Notes under the pieces: model-generated
Databases searched by the model: none
The model's input: only the letters and a program-made list of their open reading frames with translations
What the model was told of the DNA's origin: nothing
Assembly (NCBI GenBank): GCA_958430865.1
Contig: CAUDNR010000291.1
Coordinates: 90,562 to 127,085 of the forward strand
DNA length: 36,524 nt
Origin: Entrophospora sp. SA101
Taxonomy: Eukaryota > Glomeromycota > Glomeromycetes > Entrophosporales > Entrophosporaceae
Direction of reading: 5' to 3'
Translations under genes and position numbers: made by a program
In this document: positions 22,125-31,429 of the stretch, piece after piece
Position numbering within the stretch: the stretch's first letter is position 1
Layout: every line of letters begins with the position of its first letter

Positions 22125-22710
22125 TTAAAAGATTTTCGTTACCAATATTACCAAAATAATAGGGAACGCCATCAAAGCATTATTTTGCGATAAATTGTCC
22201 TTTACAAAAGTTCTTTGATTTCTACTTGTTTCGATTTGATCAATGCGTTTTTCAAGTCGTGACAAAATCCAAACAATATTATTATTATTTTCACAAGAAA
22301 AAGAAGAAGGAGGATCATTTAATAATGGAGTTGTGGTGATTAAAGACATCATATGATTGCCATCGGGAACGAGAGCTGTGGTGCTGGCGTGGCGTATACA
22401 ATAGTATTTTTGATACTAGCAGTGGCAGAATTATTTTGGTACGTTTGAATATTTTGTTTTTTGTTGTTGTGATAATGGAAATCGCCGCGTAATGATATTG
22501 TCATGTTTTAAATATTGATAATGTGAATATTATGATGATCTAACGAGTTTCCATTAGAATGTTGACGAATTGTGGAAAATTATTAGTTAGAGCAAGTGTA
22601 AAGAAATTATCATTATTGTTATTTAGAGGAAATGCAGAGAAATTATTTTGATTACTATTATCAATAATTTTCAAATCAGAAGGATCTCTATCATAAATAG
22701 ACATTCTCAT
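22125..22710 (-). pseudogene. Broken Asn-rich gene with helical tail
   Basis: The minus strand reads in three successive frames. First, ATG at 22710 gives MRMSIYDRDPSDLKIIDNSN and on to NILMETR, stop at 22540. Next, a frame across about 22510-22380 reads SLRGDFHYHNNKKQNIQTYQ and STIVYA-like sequence. Last, 22352-22125 gives MMSLITTTPLLNDPP..., SRLEKRIDQIETSRN and a short hydrophobic end. Asn/Gln-rich composition and a short amphipathic helix resemble the Gln/Asn-rich family nearby, though I see no direct sequence match. Two frameshifts make it a pseudogene unless unrecognised introns exist. Its middle (22438-22512) reappears inverted at 36450-36524. Confidence 0.45.
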
Positions 22711-22836
22711 ATTTGATAATAATAATTCTATGATATTTGATGATTTATATATCTTGTATATTTTTGAAAAATTTTAATTAAAAGAATATTTCATGTTCTT
22801 TTTGTTAAAATATAAATTTTAAAGTAGTGTTACAAT

Positions 22837-23056
22837 TATAGATGGACGTCTAAATTGTTTTTGGGGTTGTCTAAAGTCAAAATAGTATTTAGACAAAAAT
22901 GTCTAAATGTCTAAATTAATACAACTAAAAGTCATGTGGATATACACAAATTCAATTTCAGCATTTTAGACAATTGAGACCATGATTGTCTAAATGACTA
23001 AATTAATTTATATTATAGACATTGTCTAAATAATTTAGTTTAGACGCCCATCTATA
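22837..23056. mobile_element. 220-bp MITE built of GTCTAAAT motifs
   Basis: Left end TATAGATGGACGTCTAAA, right end (reverse complement) TATAGATGGGCGTCTAAA. The interior is full of TGTCTAAAT and its complement. TA at each end suggests a TA target duplication. Non-coding. Confidence 0.7.
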
Positions 23057-23200
23057 GTTACGATACTGCAAATATTTATATCAAACCTTGTTAATTACTT
23101 TGCAATCAATCTATTCTTCATTACACACACTAGCCACATGGGGCCCTATCTTATGTCTTAACTAACCCTATAATAATAATGAATAATTTTGATTATGTCA

Positions 23201-23845
23201 TGGCCGTGGAAAAATATTGAAATAATGGTTACACACTAAAAATTATGGGTAGGAGCACGACAATTGTTATAAATTTTTTTATATCAGATATTAGATATCA
23301 ATAATAACACTTATTCTTATTAAGCCTTTCTGTGCGTGCCATTTTAATTTTTCTTCCAATTTATTGCGCCTTAACTATCTCAATGTCTTAACATATTCAC
23401 AATTTGTTCTAATTCGAAATGATGTTGATCAATAGTCTTTAATAATTAACATATGATGAAAAATGGCTGCAATTAAAGAATCCTCATTGTTGTTTCTAGA
23501 ATTGAAATGAAGAAAAATTTAAATTTAAATCGCGACTATTATCTCTGTGTCTTAATATATTTACAACTTGTTCCAGTTCGAAATGGTGTCGATTAATTTT
23601 CATCCTATAGTCTTTAATAATTAACATATGATGAGAAATGGCCGCAATTAAAGAATCCTCCTCAATGTTGTTTCTAGGATTGAATGAAGAGACATTTAAA
23701 TTTAAATCGTGATATTAAAATGAAAATTACTAATATCGTTATTAATTGATAGTAAAGATGATGTATTTGGGTTGCTATTAACATAAACTAATTGTGGTGG
23801 TGGCAAAGAATGCGCTGCCAGCATGTTATTATTGTGTTATCATTA
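23201..23845. repeat. 645-bp segment duplicated exactly at 35805-36449
   Basis: Every base I compared is identical between the two segments, with a constant offset of 12,604 and no indel. It covers the 3' half and 3' flank of the Gln/Asn-rich pseudogene. The flanks differ on both sides. Confidence 0.95.
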
Positions 23846-24174
23846 ATCATTTTTTGAAATGATAATAAATTGTCAAATGCAATAATTCTATGATCAATAA
23901 TTTGAGTTTGCTGAGTTTCTTGAATTTGTTTTTGAAGCATTTGCTGGTTTGGATTATTAATTTGTTGAAGATTTTGTTGCACGTGATTTTGAAGTTGTCG
24001 GTCATAATTTTGTTGTTGGAGTTGTTGACCGAGATTTTGAATTGGTTGCTGAAGTCGCCGCTGTTGAATAAGTTGCTGGACGGAATGTTCAAATTCTCCA
24101 TTATCATAGTAAGTTTGTTGAAGTTGGGATTGTTGAGGTAGTTGTTCACTAAGAGTTTGTTGTTGTTGAGACAT
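23360..24174 (-). pseudogene. Gln/Asn-rich repeat gene, degenerate copy
   Basis: Paralogue of 28971-30160 on the opposite strand. ORF1 (24174-23788, 128 aa, MSQQQQTLSEQLPQQSQ...) is still open, with a short deletion relative to the other copy. ORF2 starts at 23824 (MLAAHSLPPPQLVYVNSN), overlapping the end of ORF1 by 37 nt as in the other copy. It soon breaks: a base is missing where the intact copy has NSRDLNLN. Only about two repeats follow, with a one-base insertion and a 13-bp deletion. Upstream similarity to the intact copy ends near 24263, beside the pogo element. Not functional as a full repeat protein; ORF1 could still be translated. Confidence 0.8.
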
Positions 24175-24405
24175 TTTTTGTTTATATATGTGTGTGTGCA
24201 GTGTTTTATTAAAAAAAAAAATGAAAAAATTTGATAAATATCGAGCTGCTAGCATTTTTATATACTGTATATATTTTTTATCATTGCAGTCTAACCTCGT
24301 CACAGCGGATTTATGATACCAACCAAAAAAATCTGCTGTGACGAGAAATCCGCTATGACGAATTTGATGATCTGCAAAAAAAATTTTAAATGAATAATAC
24401 AAAAT

Positions 24406-24800
24406 CTATTTGTTAAAATAATTTATAATATTTGGTTGTATTATTTTTTCATTATTTAATAGTGTCACTTTTCTTTTCAATGATTTAAAAGCCTTAAATT
24501 CTTTATAATCTATTTCTAGATCACTTTGTTGAAGGAAATTAAAAGCCATCTCAAAAGCATTTACTGCATCTTTCGTTGAAACTTTAGGTAAAGTGTTATT
24601 CTCAACGACAATACCTTCTTCGCTGGATTGAAAGAAGCAATTATTTCTTCTTTTGTTACCATGTTATTTATTTGAAAATCATCAATGGTAATACTTGTAC
24701 TGATTCCAAACTGGTTTGCTAGTTTGATATTTTTTGGTTCAAGTTTTTTTTTCATAAATCGTATTTTTTGTTCTGCAGTAATGTATACACATTTTTTAGA
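24406..24800 (-). pseudogene. pogo transposase: HTH fused to C-terminal tail
   Basis: DNA-cleaving transposase of pogo type, missing its catalytic domain. From 24800: KCVYITAEQKIRFMKKKLEP, then NIKLANQFGIS, like the CENP-B/pogo N-terminal helix-turn-helix. After a frameshift near 24640 the sequence reads VSTKDAVNAFEMAFNFLQQS, then DLEIDYKEF and QPNIINYFNK, stop at 24406-24408, the pattern of pogo/Tigger C-terminal tails (DAV-AL-FLEQQ ... Q--I--YF). The roughly 300-residue DDE region between them is absent. Confidence 0.7.
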
Positions 24801-24925
24801 GGAAGATGATTGTTGGACATTTTTTAATTGTATATTTTTTTTTATTTTTTATTTTTTAATAAATCTTAACTTATACATTTGAAAATTATGAATCTTTGAT
24901 AAAGGATAAATAATTCCATTTATTT

Positions 24926-25078
24926 TAGGGAATTGTTATTCGCACTCCTCCCGTGACTAAGACAAAGATGAACCAATAAAATCATCACATTTTAAAGCCA
25001 TTCATTGGCCGCTTACTACACTTAGTCACGGGAGGGGTGCGAATAACAAAAATGGGAGGTGCGAATAACAATTCTCTT
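24926..25078. mobile_element. Short MITE nested in the pogo element
   Basis: Left GAATTGTTATTCGCAC followed by TCCTCCCGTGACTAAG; right CTTAGTCACGGGAGG followed by GTGCGAATAAC, then a second GGGAGGTGCGAATAACAATTC. The right arm has an extra copy of the CGAATAAC unit. About 150 bp, non-coding, flanked by TA-containing sequence. Confidence 0.75.
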
Positions 25079-25431
25079 AATGTCTACAACAAATAATCTA
25101 TTTAATTGTTTATTATTTTATTTTTAAAATTTTATTTTAGAAACATGAAATCTTGTTGCTTGATCTATTTGTTTATATTTTATTAATCCAATTATTAAAT
25201 TCGTGGAAAATTTTTTTTAGTAATTTGGATAATTTTATAATCTTAAATGTCGCGTGAATCCGCTTTGGTGAGATTAGTAGACATATAGAGAGATTACCAT
25301 CAAAAATTCGCTAACACTGTGACGCAAGTTTATTAATAAAATCCGTTCAAATATTTTAATTAATGAAAATATTTAAATCCGTTGTGACAAGAAATCCGCT
25401 GTGACGAAATCCGCTGTGACGAGGTTAGACT

Positions 25432-27050
25432 GTAATGAACAATAATATCGTTCTAATATTACACTGATTTTATATGTCGCGTTGCGTAACAAAAGAAAAG
25501 CTTGTGCAGTCGAACCTCGTTATAACCACATATTGGTGCAAAAAAAAAAAAATAAACGAAAATATTGAATGATAATGCGGTAGAAAAATACAAACTTGAC
25601 CATTTTTAGTATAGCAGTCAAACGATATGTCACAGGAAGTGTAATAGTAATAGTAATTACATATATATAAATAGAAAATTCGACTCGTGTAACAAACCAG
25701 TGTTTAAAAATATCTCATTATTTTTATAACAAATTCAAACATCATTATTAATCAAAAATAAAACTATGACATTATAGCTTTTTAACGAGCTCTCTCACAT
25801 ATTGTTAAAGGCTCTCTATATCAAGCTATGTTTATTCAAAAACAGCATTACTTTTTATTCCAAAGCTAAGATTTTTTACCAATATTACCTTTATAAACTT
25901 GGTGAGTGATTGAAAAGATGTAAAATATTGTAAGTTTTCATATAGGTATAGCATTATGTGGATGGTTTTTTATTAAAGTTTAGTGAAAATGGCAAAAAAC
26001 TCCAAAAAACATATTAAAAATTTTTTTTTTGAATTTTGAAGAAAGGTGGGTTTATTATACCGAACTTTTGATAGAGAACAGATAGTCTATTAGTCGAACG
26101 ATGTGTCACATTAATATTAAACGATTGGGAAGTGTATTTTCCGAAATTTTGGTGATCAACGTCGAAATTCTATTAATATTAATAAAATTAGCCACAAACC
26201 TTAATTTTAACCCTTTTTTGCTTAACAATCTCCACCAAATCGGAGATACAGATTTTAGGAGAGATTATTAATAAAAAATAGAAAGAAATCTTGATATTAA
26301 GGTTTATCGACAAAATTACCGCATTTGGAAATTTATCTATTTTTGGTCATTATTCCTGATAATCTCCTGCCCACATTTTTTCCTTTTTGTGTATTGATAA
26401 ATAAATTTATCAAAATTTTTTCCAGGATTTATTTTTCAAAGTGACAAATATCTGATTTTAAATATAAAGATCAGCAACTAACCAAAAACCGATTACAAAC
26501 TTGTGACTAGTTACGGGAATTTTTAACCCTACACCTAATAATAACTCCAAGTTATTATTGATGGTTAATAACCACTTATTAACTGTTGCACTCTGAGTGA
26601 GAGTTATTAGCCCAAAAAATCCATTTTGCCAGTGTATAGAATTCGTGCTGAATGTGCTGTGTTAACCAAGTTCGGCAGATTTGGAACAATAATTATCAAA
26701 TTTGGTTAGCATGCTGAATCTTATGTACTGTCATCTTTTAAACTAAATTAATTATTAACTGGTTTTGTGTTTTTAAACTTAAAATAAGAGTTATTATAAT
26801 AACTCGGTCATTTTTCAAAAATAATTTTTACGCCATCATTATTGTAACGGTTGCTGCACATGTTACATACATGATTTTTGCTAGATCGTTTATGAAAGCC
26901 ATATTACCGTATTTCAACATTATTAACATTATTATTGGCGGATTTAAAATATCGCGTATATTAAATATTAGTTAATAAACATAAAAATTATATTACCAAT
27001 ACATACAGTCCATGTGATTCTATTTTCAAAGTATTTATAAAATCTTGTTT
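25432..27050. other. Intergenic with a lone pogo-type end
   Basis: No gene seen. CAGTCGAACCTCGTTATAAC at 25507 is a second pogo-type terminal repeat without a visible partner. AGTCAAACGATATGTCACA (near 25616) and AGTCGAACGATGTGTCACA (near 26092) are diverged direct repeats about 476 bp apart. Confidence 0.5.
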
Positions 27051-27053
27051 AAA

Positions 27054-27660
27054 TTAACCCTTTCTGTCTGTTTGAAGTGTGAATATTAAATGTTAGATTC
27101 GGATAAGGACTAATACTACATGAAAAGAAAAGACGATTCTTATAATTATAATCGCCAGACATTTAATTGTTTGTATTTTTATCTCTTTTATAAATGTAAT
27201 TGATAATATAAATTAACAACATAATACAACAAACTACATAAAAAAAAATTTTTTTCAGCCTTTGTTTGTTTAATTAACCTTTTCTGTCTTCTCGGTCTGT
27301 TGATGTGTGAATATTAAATGTCAGGTCCGATAAGGACTAACAGCCACATGAAAAGAAAAGATGGTTCGTACAATCAATCAATCAGGCATTTATTTTCACC
27401 TCTTATAAATTTTATAATTGATAATATAAATTTAATCAATTAATCAATTAATACAACTAACTACATTGAAAAAAAAAAATCATGTGTAAACGTCAGATTC
27501 CAACAAGAAAAGTAGTTGCATGAAAAGAAAAGGTGTCCTAACCAATCTGATATAATCAGAGTAATTATTTTGTTTATGTATTTTTGTCCCTTATAATTTT
27601 TATAATGGATAACATAAATTTAAACAATACAACTAATTAACTACATCAAAAAAAAATATG
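27054..27660. repeat. Three tandem copies of a 180-220-bp unit
   Basis: Units begin near 27054, 27272 and 27481. Shared order: TTTCTGTCT (copies 1 and 2), GTGTGAATATTAAATGT, GATAAGGACTAA, CATGAAAAGAAAAG, CTTATAA(A/T)TTT, GATAA(T/C)ATAAATT, AACTACAT and a poly-A tract. Copy 3 lacks the 5' part. Each ends in poly-A before the next starts, like head-to-tail copies of one polyadenylated sequence. No coding potential. Confidence 0.8.
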
Positions 27661-27782
27661 ATGATTATTTCGAAATTTGGCAAGTCAAGGTTACACGATC
27701 GCGTCCAAATAATCCTATTTATTTATGTATTATATATTATTATTTATCTCCATATTTAAATATAAAGTGAGGAGGCTTTACA

Positions 27783-28160
27783 ATGAATCGTCAAAAAATC
27801 ATATTTGACAGAACCTGGAACATAAATAAATCAGGGACAATAGACTGGGAAAACACTTGGCACAACATATTTAATATATAGCAGGAAATTTACCTCGGTG
27901 AGAAAAAAAGAACAAGGCTTTTGAAACTCTTACAAAAAGCATATTTGGCATCCCAATGTACATGCGGGCGTGTGGTGGTGGTAATGAAAAAGTTATGGCT
28001 TTATGGCTATTTGAGCAATGCAGTTTTGGCGTTACAGCTAATGAATCCTTAGATCCTCAAGAGGCTAAATGAATTTCAGGCACAATGAGAGGTGGTTTAA
28101 TTTGTGTTGAAAAGGTTATGGAAGGCAATATGACTTTACTAGTATGTATCACTAAAACTC
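27783..28160 (+). pseudogene. Decayed ORF, possibly LINE reverse-transcriptase tail
   Basis: The plus strand reads MNRQKIIFDRTWNINKSGTI then DWENTWHNIFNI-stop, followed in other frames by KKRTRLLKLLQKAYLASQCTC and by YMRACGGGNEKVMALWLFEQ and GTMRGGLICVEKVMEGNMT. The W-x2-TW motif followed by a Lys/Leu-rich helix recalls the region after the polymerase in Rhizophagus LINE-type proteins, but the match is short. Several stops and frame changes show decay. Confidence 0.3.
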
Positions 28161-28872
28161 TTCTTTTCGATTAAAAAAGGGAAAGTTTGCGGTGCTTTCA
28201 GATTATCGATACAATAACCAGAAGTATAATCCCTCACTTTAGAATTTTCCATACTGAGATTGAGCTTCAAGAAGAAATGAGATCGGTATTCTCATATATA
28301 TATAGTAAAATAAATAAATACATCATGTCTTGAATAATTCCAGAACTTTTGGATTAAAATACACATTAATTCACCGAGTGCATTGATATATGACAATGTC
28401 AAATTCAAAATTACAATTAATGGAATTTTCTTTTGAGCGTCAAAAACTAACCTTTTATTATTCTTTATTTTTTCCTGCATTTATCACCCTATTTATCGCT
28501 TAATAGAACAACAATCACCGTACAAACGACACGGGACAACAAACAACATTTTTCGGGGCACAAATACCCCATAAAGTGGAAATTAAAATAATTCAACATG
28601 AATATTTTACGTAGAAACAAATATTTATTTTTTCTTGCGTTATCTCTCTCTCTATTTATCTCTTAATAGAACTAAATGCGACCAAGCGAACTTGACAGAT
28701 CAAAACAACAACAACAACAACGATAAAATATTCAAAAATATTCAATGATTTTAAAGGCCACAATGACGATCACCTTACTACATTAATGTTATAATATACG
28801 TATACTACAAATGGTCATTTCATTTTATTAAAATACGTTACACATAAAGATCTGATACGATAAAAAAAAATA
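28161..28872. other. Intergenic with a diverged direct repeat
   Basis: No gene seen. TTATTTTTTCCTGCATTTAT...CTTAATAGAAC (about 28465-28508) and TTATTTTTTCTTGCGTTATC...CTTAATAGAAC (about 28627-28671) are diverged direct repeats 162 bp apart. Confidence 0.5.
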
Positions 28873-28970
28873 AATATATAAAAATGCTGACAGTTCGATA
28901 TTTATCAAAAATTTTCTTATTTTTTTTTTAAATAAAACACTGCACACACATTCACATATATAAACAAAAA
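28873..28970 (+). promoter_or_regulatory. Conserved upstream region of the Gln/Asn-rich gene
   Basis: This stretch is shared with the inverted copy (24175-24263, reverse complement) although both are non-coding. ATATATAAAAATGCT, CGATATTTATCAAA, AAAACACTGCACACAC and ATATATAAACAAAAA are kept in order. A TATA-like motif sits about 95 bp before the ATG. Promoter function is inferred from conservation and position; recent duplication would explain it equally well. Confidence 0.35.
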
Positions 28971-29378
28971 ATGTTTCAACAACAACAAACTATTGGTGAA
29001 CAACTATCTCAACAATCCCAACGCCAACAAAATTATTATGATAATGGAGAATTTGAACATTCCGTCCAGCAACTTATTCAACAGCAGCGACTTCAGCAAC
29101 CAATTCAAAATCTCGGCCAACAATTCCAACAACAAAATTATGACCGACAACTTCAAAATCACGTGCAACAAAATCTTCAGCAAAATTTCGGTCAAATTCA
29201 ACAAATTAATAATCCAAATCAGCAAATGCTTCAACAACAAATTCAAGAAACTCAGCAAACTCAAAATATTGATCATAGAGTTATTGCATTTGACAATTCA
29301 TTATCATTTCAAAAAATGACTAATGATAACACAATAATAACATGCTGGCAGCGCAATCTTTGTCGCCACTACAATTAG
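28971..29378 (+). CDS. Gln/Asn-rich protein, ORF1 of a two-frame gene
   Basis: A 135-residue frame, MFQQQQTIGEQLSQQSQRQQ to NLCRHYN, dominated by Gln and Asn with scattered Tyr, His and hydrophobic residues: a low-complexity, prion-like composition. The last 45 residues (NIDHRVIAFDNSLSFQKM...) are less biased. No known domain. The copy on the other strand keeps this frame with nearly the same residues, differing by substitutions and a small in-frame indel, which suggests past constraint at protein level. It overlaps ORF2 by 37 nt in another frame; no conserved intron joins the two. The frame beginning at 28993 and the Leu/Ile-rich antisense frame are shadows of CAA/AAT triplets. Function unknown. 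Confidence 0.55.
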   Translation: MFQQQQTIGEQLSQQSQRQQNYYDNGEFEHSVQQLIQQQRLQQPIQNLGQQFQQQNYDRQLQNHVQQNLQQNFGQIQQINNPNQQMLQQQIQETQQTQNIDHRVIAFDNSLSFQKMTNDNTIITCWQRNLCRHYN

Positions 29379-30160
29379 TTTATGTTAATAGCAACTCAAA
29401 TACATCATCTTCACCACCGATTAATAACGATATTAATAATGTTCATTTTAATAGTCGCGATTTAAATTTAAATGTTTCTTTATTCAATCCTAGAAACAAC
29501 AATGATGAGGGTTCTTTAATTGCAGCTATTTCTCATCATATGTTAATTATTAAAGACTATAGGATGAAAATTAATCAACATCATTTTGAATTGGAACAAA
29601 TTGTCAATATGTTAAGACGTTGGGATGACAATCGCGATGTAAATTTAAATGTTTCTTCATTCAATCCTAGAAACAACAATGACGAGGATTCTTTAATTGC
29701 AGCTATTTCTCATCATATGTTAATTATTAAAGACTATAGGATGAAGATTAATCAACATCATTTCGAATTGGAACAAATTGTCAATATGTTAAGACGTTGG
29801 GATAACAATCGCGATTCAAATTTAAATGTTTCTACTTTCAATTTTAGAAACAACATTGAGGAGGATTCTTTAATTGCAGCCATTTCTCATCATATGTTAA
29901 TTATTAAAGACTATAGGATGAAGATTAATCAACACCATTTCGAACTGGAACAAGTTGTAAATATATTAAGACGCAGAGATAATAGTCGCGATTTAAATTT
30001 AAATTTTTCTTCATTCAATTCTAGAAATAACAATAGGGATTCTTTAATTGCAGCCATTTTTCATCATATGTTAATTATTAAAGACTATAGGATGAAGATT
30101 AATCAACACCATTTCGAACTGGAACAAGTTGTCAATATGTTAAGACTTAGATATAGTTGA
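29342..30160 (+). CDS. Four-repeat protein, ORF2 of a two-frame gene
   Basis: A 272-residue frame, MLAAQSLSPLQLVYVNSNSN..., with a Ser/Asn-rich lead of about 38 residues and then four tandem repeats of 59 residues (177 bp; units start near 29456, 29633, 29810 and 29987; the last is two residues shorter). The consensus is RD-x-NLNVSxFNxRNNN, then DSLIAAISHHMLIIKDYRMK, then INQHHFELEQIVNMLRR. The second part should form amphipathic helices, joined by Asn-rich linkers. No signal peptide, membrane segment or known domain. Differences between units are mostly synonymous or conservative. Start at 29342 is the first ATG after an in-frame TAA. It may be translated alone or fused to ORF1 by an unrecognised splice or shift. 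Function unknown. Confidence 0.6.
   Translation: MLAAQSLSPLQLVYVNSNSNTSSSPPINNDINNVHFNSRDLNLNVSLFNPRNNNDEGSLIAAISHHMLIIKDYRMKINQHHFELEQIVNMLRRWDDNRDVNLNVSSFNPRNNNDEDSLIAAISHHMLIIKDYRMKINQHHFELEQIVNMLRRWDNNRDSNLNVSTFNFRNNIEEDSLIAAISHHMLIIKDYRMKINQHHFELEQVVNILRRRDNSRDLNLNFSSFNSRNNNRDSLIAAIFHHMLIIKDYRMKINQHHFELEQVVNMLRLRYS
29456..30157 (+). repeat. 177-bp coding tandem repeat x 4
   Basis: Unit starts (CGCGA) at 29456, 29633, 29810 and 29987, exactly 177 bp apart. The degenerate copy near 23370-23700 holds only about two units, most like units 3 and 4, so repeat number varies between copies. Confidence 0.95.
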
Positions 30161-30492
30161 GGCGCAATAAATTTGAGGAAAAAAAATAAGATACGAGAAT
30201 AGCACGCACAGAAAGGCTTAATAAGAATAAGCGTTATTATTTATTTATATGTTAAATTATTTATTTATATTTTATATTTTATTTCTAAAGATTTATGAAT
30301 ATATTGGATTTTATTATTTATTATTATATATATAAAGGATAAAGATAAATTTTCCATTGATATCTAATACCTGATATAAAAAAATTTAATAACAATTGTC
30401 GTGCTTCCCACCTATAATTTTTAGCGTGTAACCGTTATTTTTCCATATTTTTCACGGGCTATGATATCACCATTCATTATTATTATTATATA
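30161..30492. other. 3' flank of the Gln/Asn-rich gene
   Basis: Non-coding. Shared blocks with the 3' flank of the inverted copy: GCACGCACAGAAAGGCTTAA, TTGATATCTAATA, ACAATTGTCGTGCT, TGTAACC and TTTTTC(A)CGG. The intact copy has about 100 extra bp near 30238-30350. A polyadenylation signal could lie here but I cannot choose one. Confidence 0.5.
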
Positions 30493-30972
30493 TTACCAGA
30501 TAATTGGTGAATAATCGGTAGTACAGAATATTAGTCCACATTTTTCTATTGTTAATGTAAATAATATTTTATCTTCACTATTACACCATTAACATCACTC
30601 TTTCTATTAGATGATTAATTGGGAGATGGATCCGTGTCATTATAGCTAAAAATACTTATGTATTGCAAGCAACTTCTACTCCAAGTGAGTGTCTATTTAG
30701 CGAAGCTCAAGACACAATGTCAACCAAACAAACAAAATTGAATCCCATTGTTATTTGAAAGGGTTGCATTTCTTAAAAAAATATATGAATGTATAATGTT
30801 ATATTTTTTGTTGTTATATGTTTTTTAAATAAATTTAAATCAATGGATATTCAACAGATATTCAGCGAATAACTGATAATCTGGGCGTTGGATTTTATTG
30901 ACTGACCGATTGTCCGGGTTGAATTTTATTGATTGACCAGGCATTAAAACATCCAGGTAATCAACGGATACA
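30493..30972 (+). mobile_element. hAT transposon remnant with dimerisation domain
   Basis: 30627-30775 reads WIRVIIAKNTYVLQATSTPS, then ECLFSEAQDTMSTKQTKLNP, then IVI-stop-KGCIS. This is the C-terminal dimerisation region of hAT transposases (usual form: A--YL-IPATSVPSER-FS-AG---S-KRN-L-P). The stop and truncation make it inactive. Downstream, 30850-30970 is the inverted counterpart of the MITE end at 1429 (GTTGTATCC, TGGTCAATCAATAAAATTCA). The left boundary is uncertain; CCAGATAATTGGTGAATAAT at 30495 resembles sequence in the MITE at 1559. Confidence 0.75.
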
Positions 30973-30975
30973 ACT

Positions 30976-31289
30976 CACTACTTATAATACAATTTTTATT
31001 TTTCAATTTTTATCAATAATTTATTTAATTCATTACCAATTGGTCCTGATAGAGAAACATTTAAAGGTAATCAAATAAGCTATTTAACTGTTAACAAACT
31101 CGCATTAATGTAAAAATGCGAATTACCGTATTCTCTGAATATAAGCACCACTCAAATATAAGCACCAGTATGAGTTTGCAATGAAAAAACAAAAAAAAAA
31201 TAGAAAAACAAATATAAGAAACACATATATTTCGAATTATTTTTTATTTTTATATAATAAATAAAAAATAAGAAATTTTTTTATTTTGC
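30976..31289. other. Intergenic with candidate transposon end
   Basis: No gene. ACCGTATTCTCTGAATATAA followed by a repeated AAATATAAGCACCA (31123-31170) resembles terminal sequence of pogo-related elements and lies outside the acidic frame at 31290-31418. Confidence 0.4.
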
Positions 31290-31418
31290 CTATTCTTTTC
31301 CAGAATCACCAGACTCCTCCTCTTCTAATTCACCTAATTCATCAGCTGAATCATCATTTCTATTTAATATTTCATGTTCATCTTCCTCATTTTCATTTTC
31401 ATCCCCATCATTCTGCCT
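31290..31418 (-). pseudogene. Acidic tail, possible pogo-type transposase end
   Basis: The minus strand, after an AG at 31419-31420, reads RQNDGDENENEEDEHEILNR then DDSADELGELEEEESGDSGK and E-stop. Such Glu/Asp-rich C-termini are common in pogo-like transposases, and the neighbouring 31123-31170 sequence resembles an element end. The rest of the protein is missing. It could instead be the last exon of an unrelated gene. Confidence 0.3.
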
Positions 31419-31429
31419 AATACTAAAAA

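Larger units (their letters stand above)
24286..25431 (-). mobile_element. pogo/Tigger element with deleted DDE core
   Basis: Terminal inverted repeats CAGTCTAACCTCGTCACAGC (24286) and its reverse complement ending GAGGTTAGACTG at 25431, the CAGTC(T/G)AACCTCG type of pogo elements. Diverged internal copies of ATCCGCTGTGACGA lie inside each end. The minus strand holds transposase scraps described separately. The right flank is TA; the left flank is TG, so one target base may have mutated. It lies next to the upstream region of the Gln/Asn-rich pseudogene and carries a nested MITE. Confidence 0.8.

Noticed and set aside
23788..24402. 204-residue version of the minus-strand ORF1 starting at 24402
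   Set aside because: The extra N-terminal part reads through the pogo terminal repeat and upstream DNA. The ATG at 24174 matches the start of the other copy.
29004..29276. Leu/Ile-rich antisense frames at 29004-29276 and 23890-24141
   Set aside because: They are the complement of CAA/AAT triplets (TTG, ATT); no independent evidence of coding.
28993..29319. 108-residue frame overlapping ORF1, with a similar frame in the other copy
   Set aside because: Its apparent conservation follows from the conserved CAA/AAT triplets read one base out of phase. ORF1 explains both.
29330..29378. Programmed -1 ribosomal frameshift between ORF1 and ORF2
   Set aside because: No X-XXY-YYZ heptamer or clear downstream stem is visible in the overlap, so I report only the overlap.
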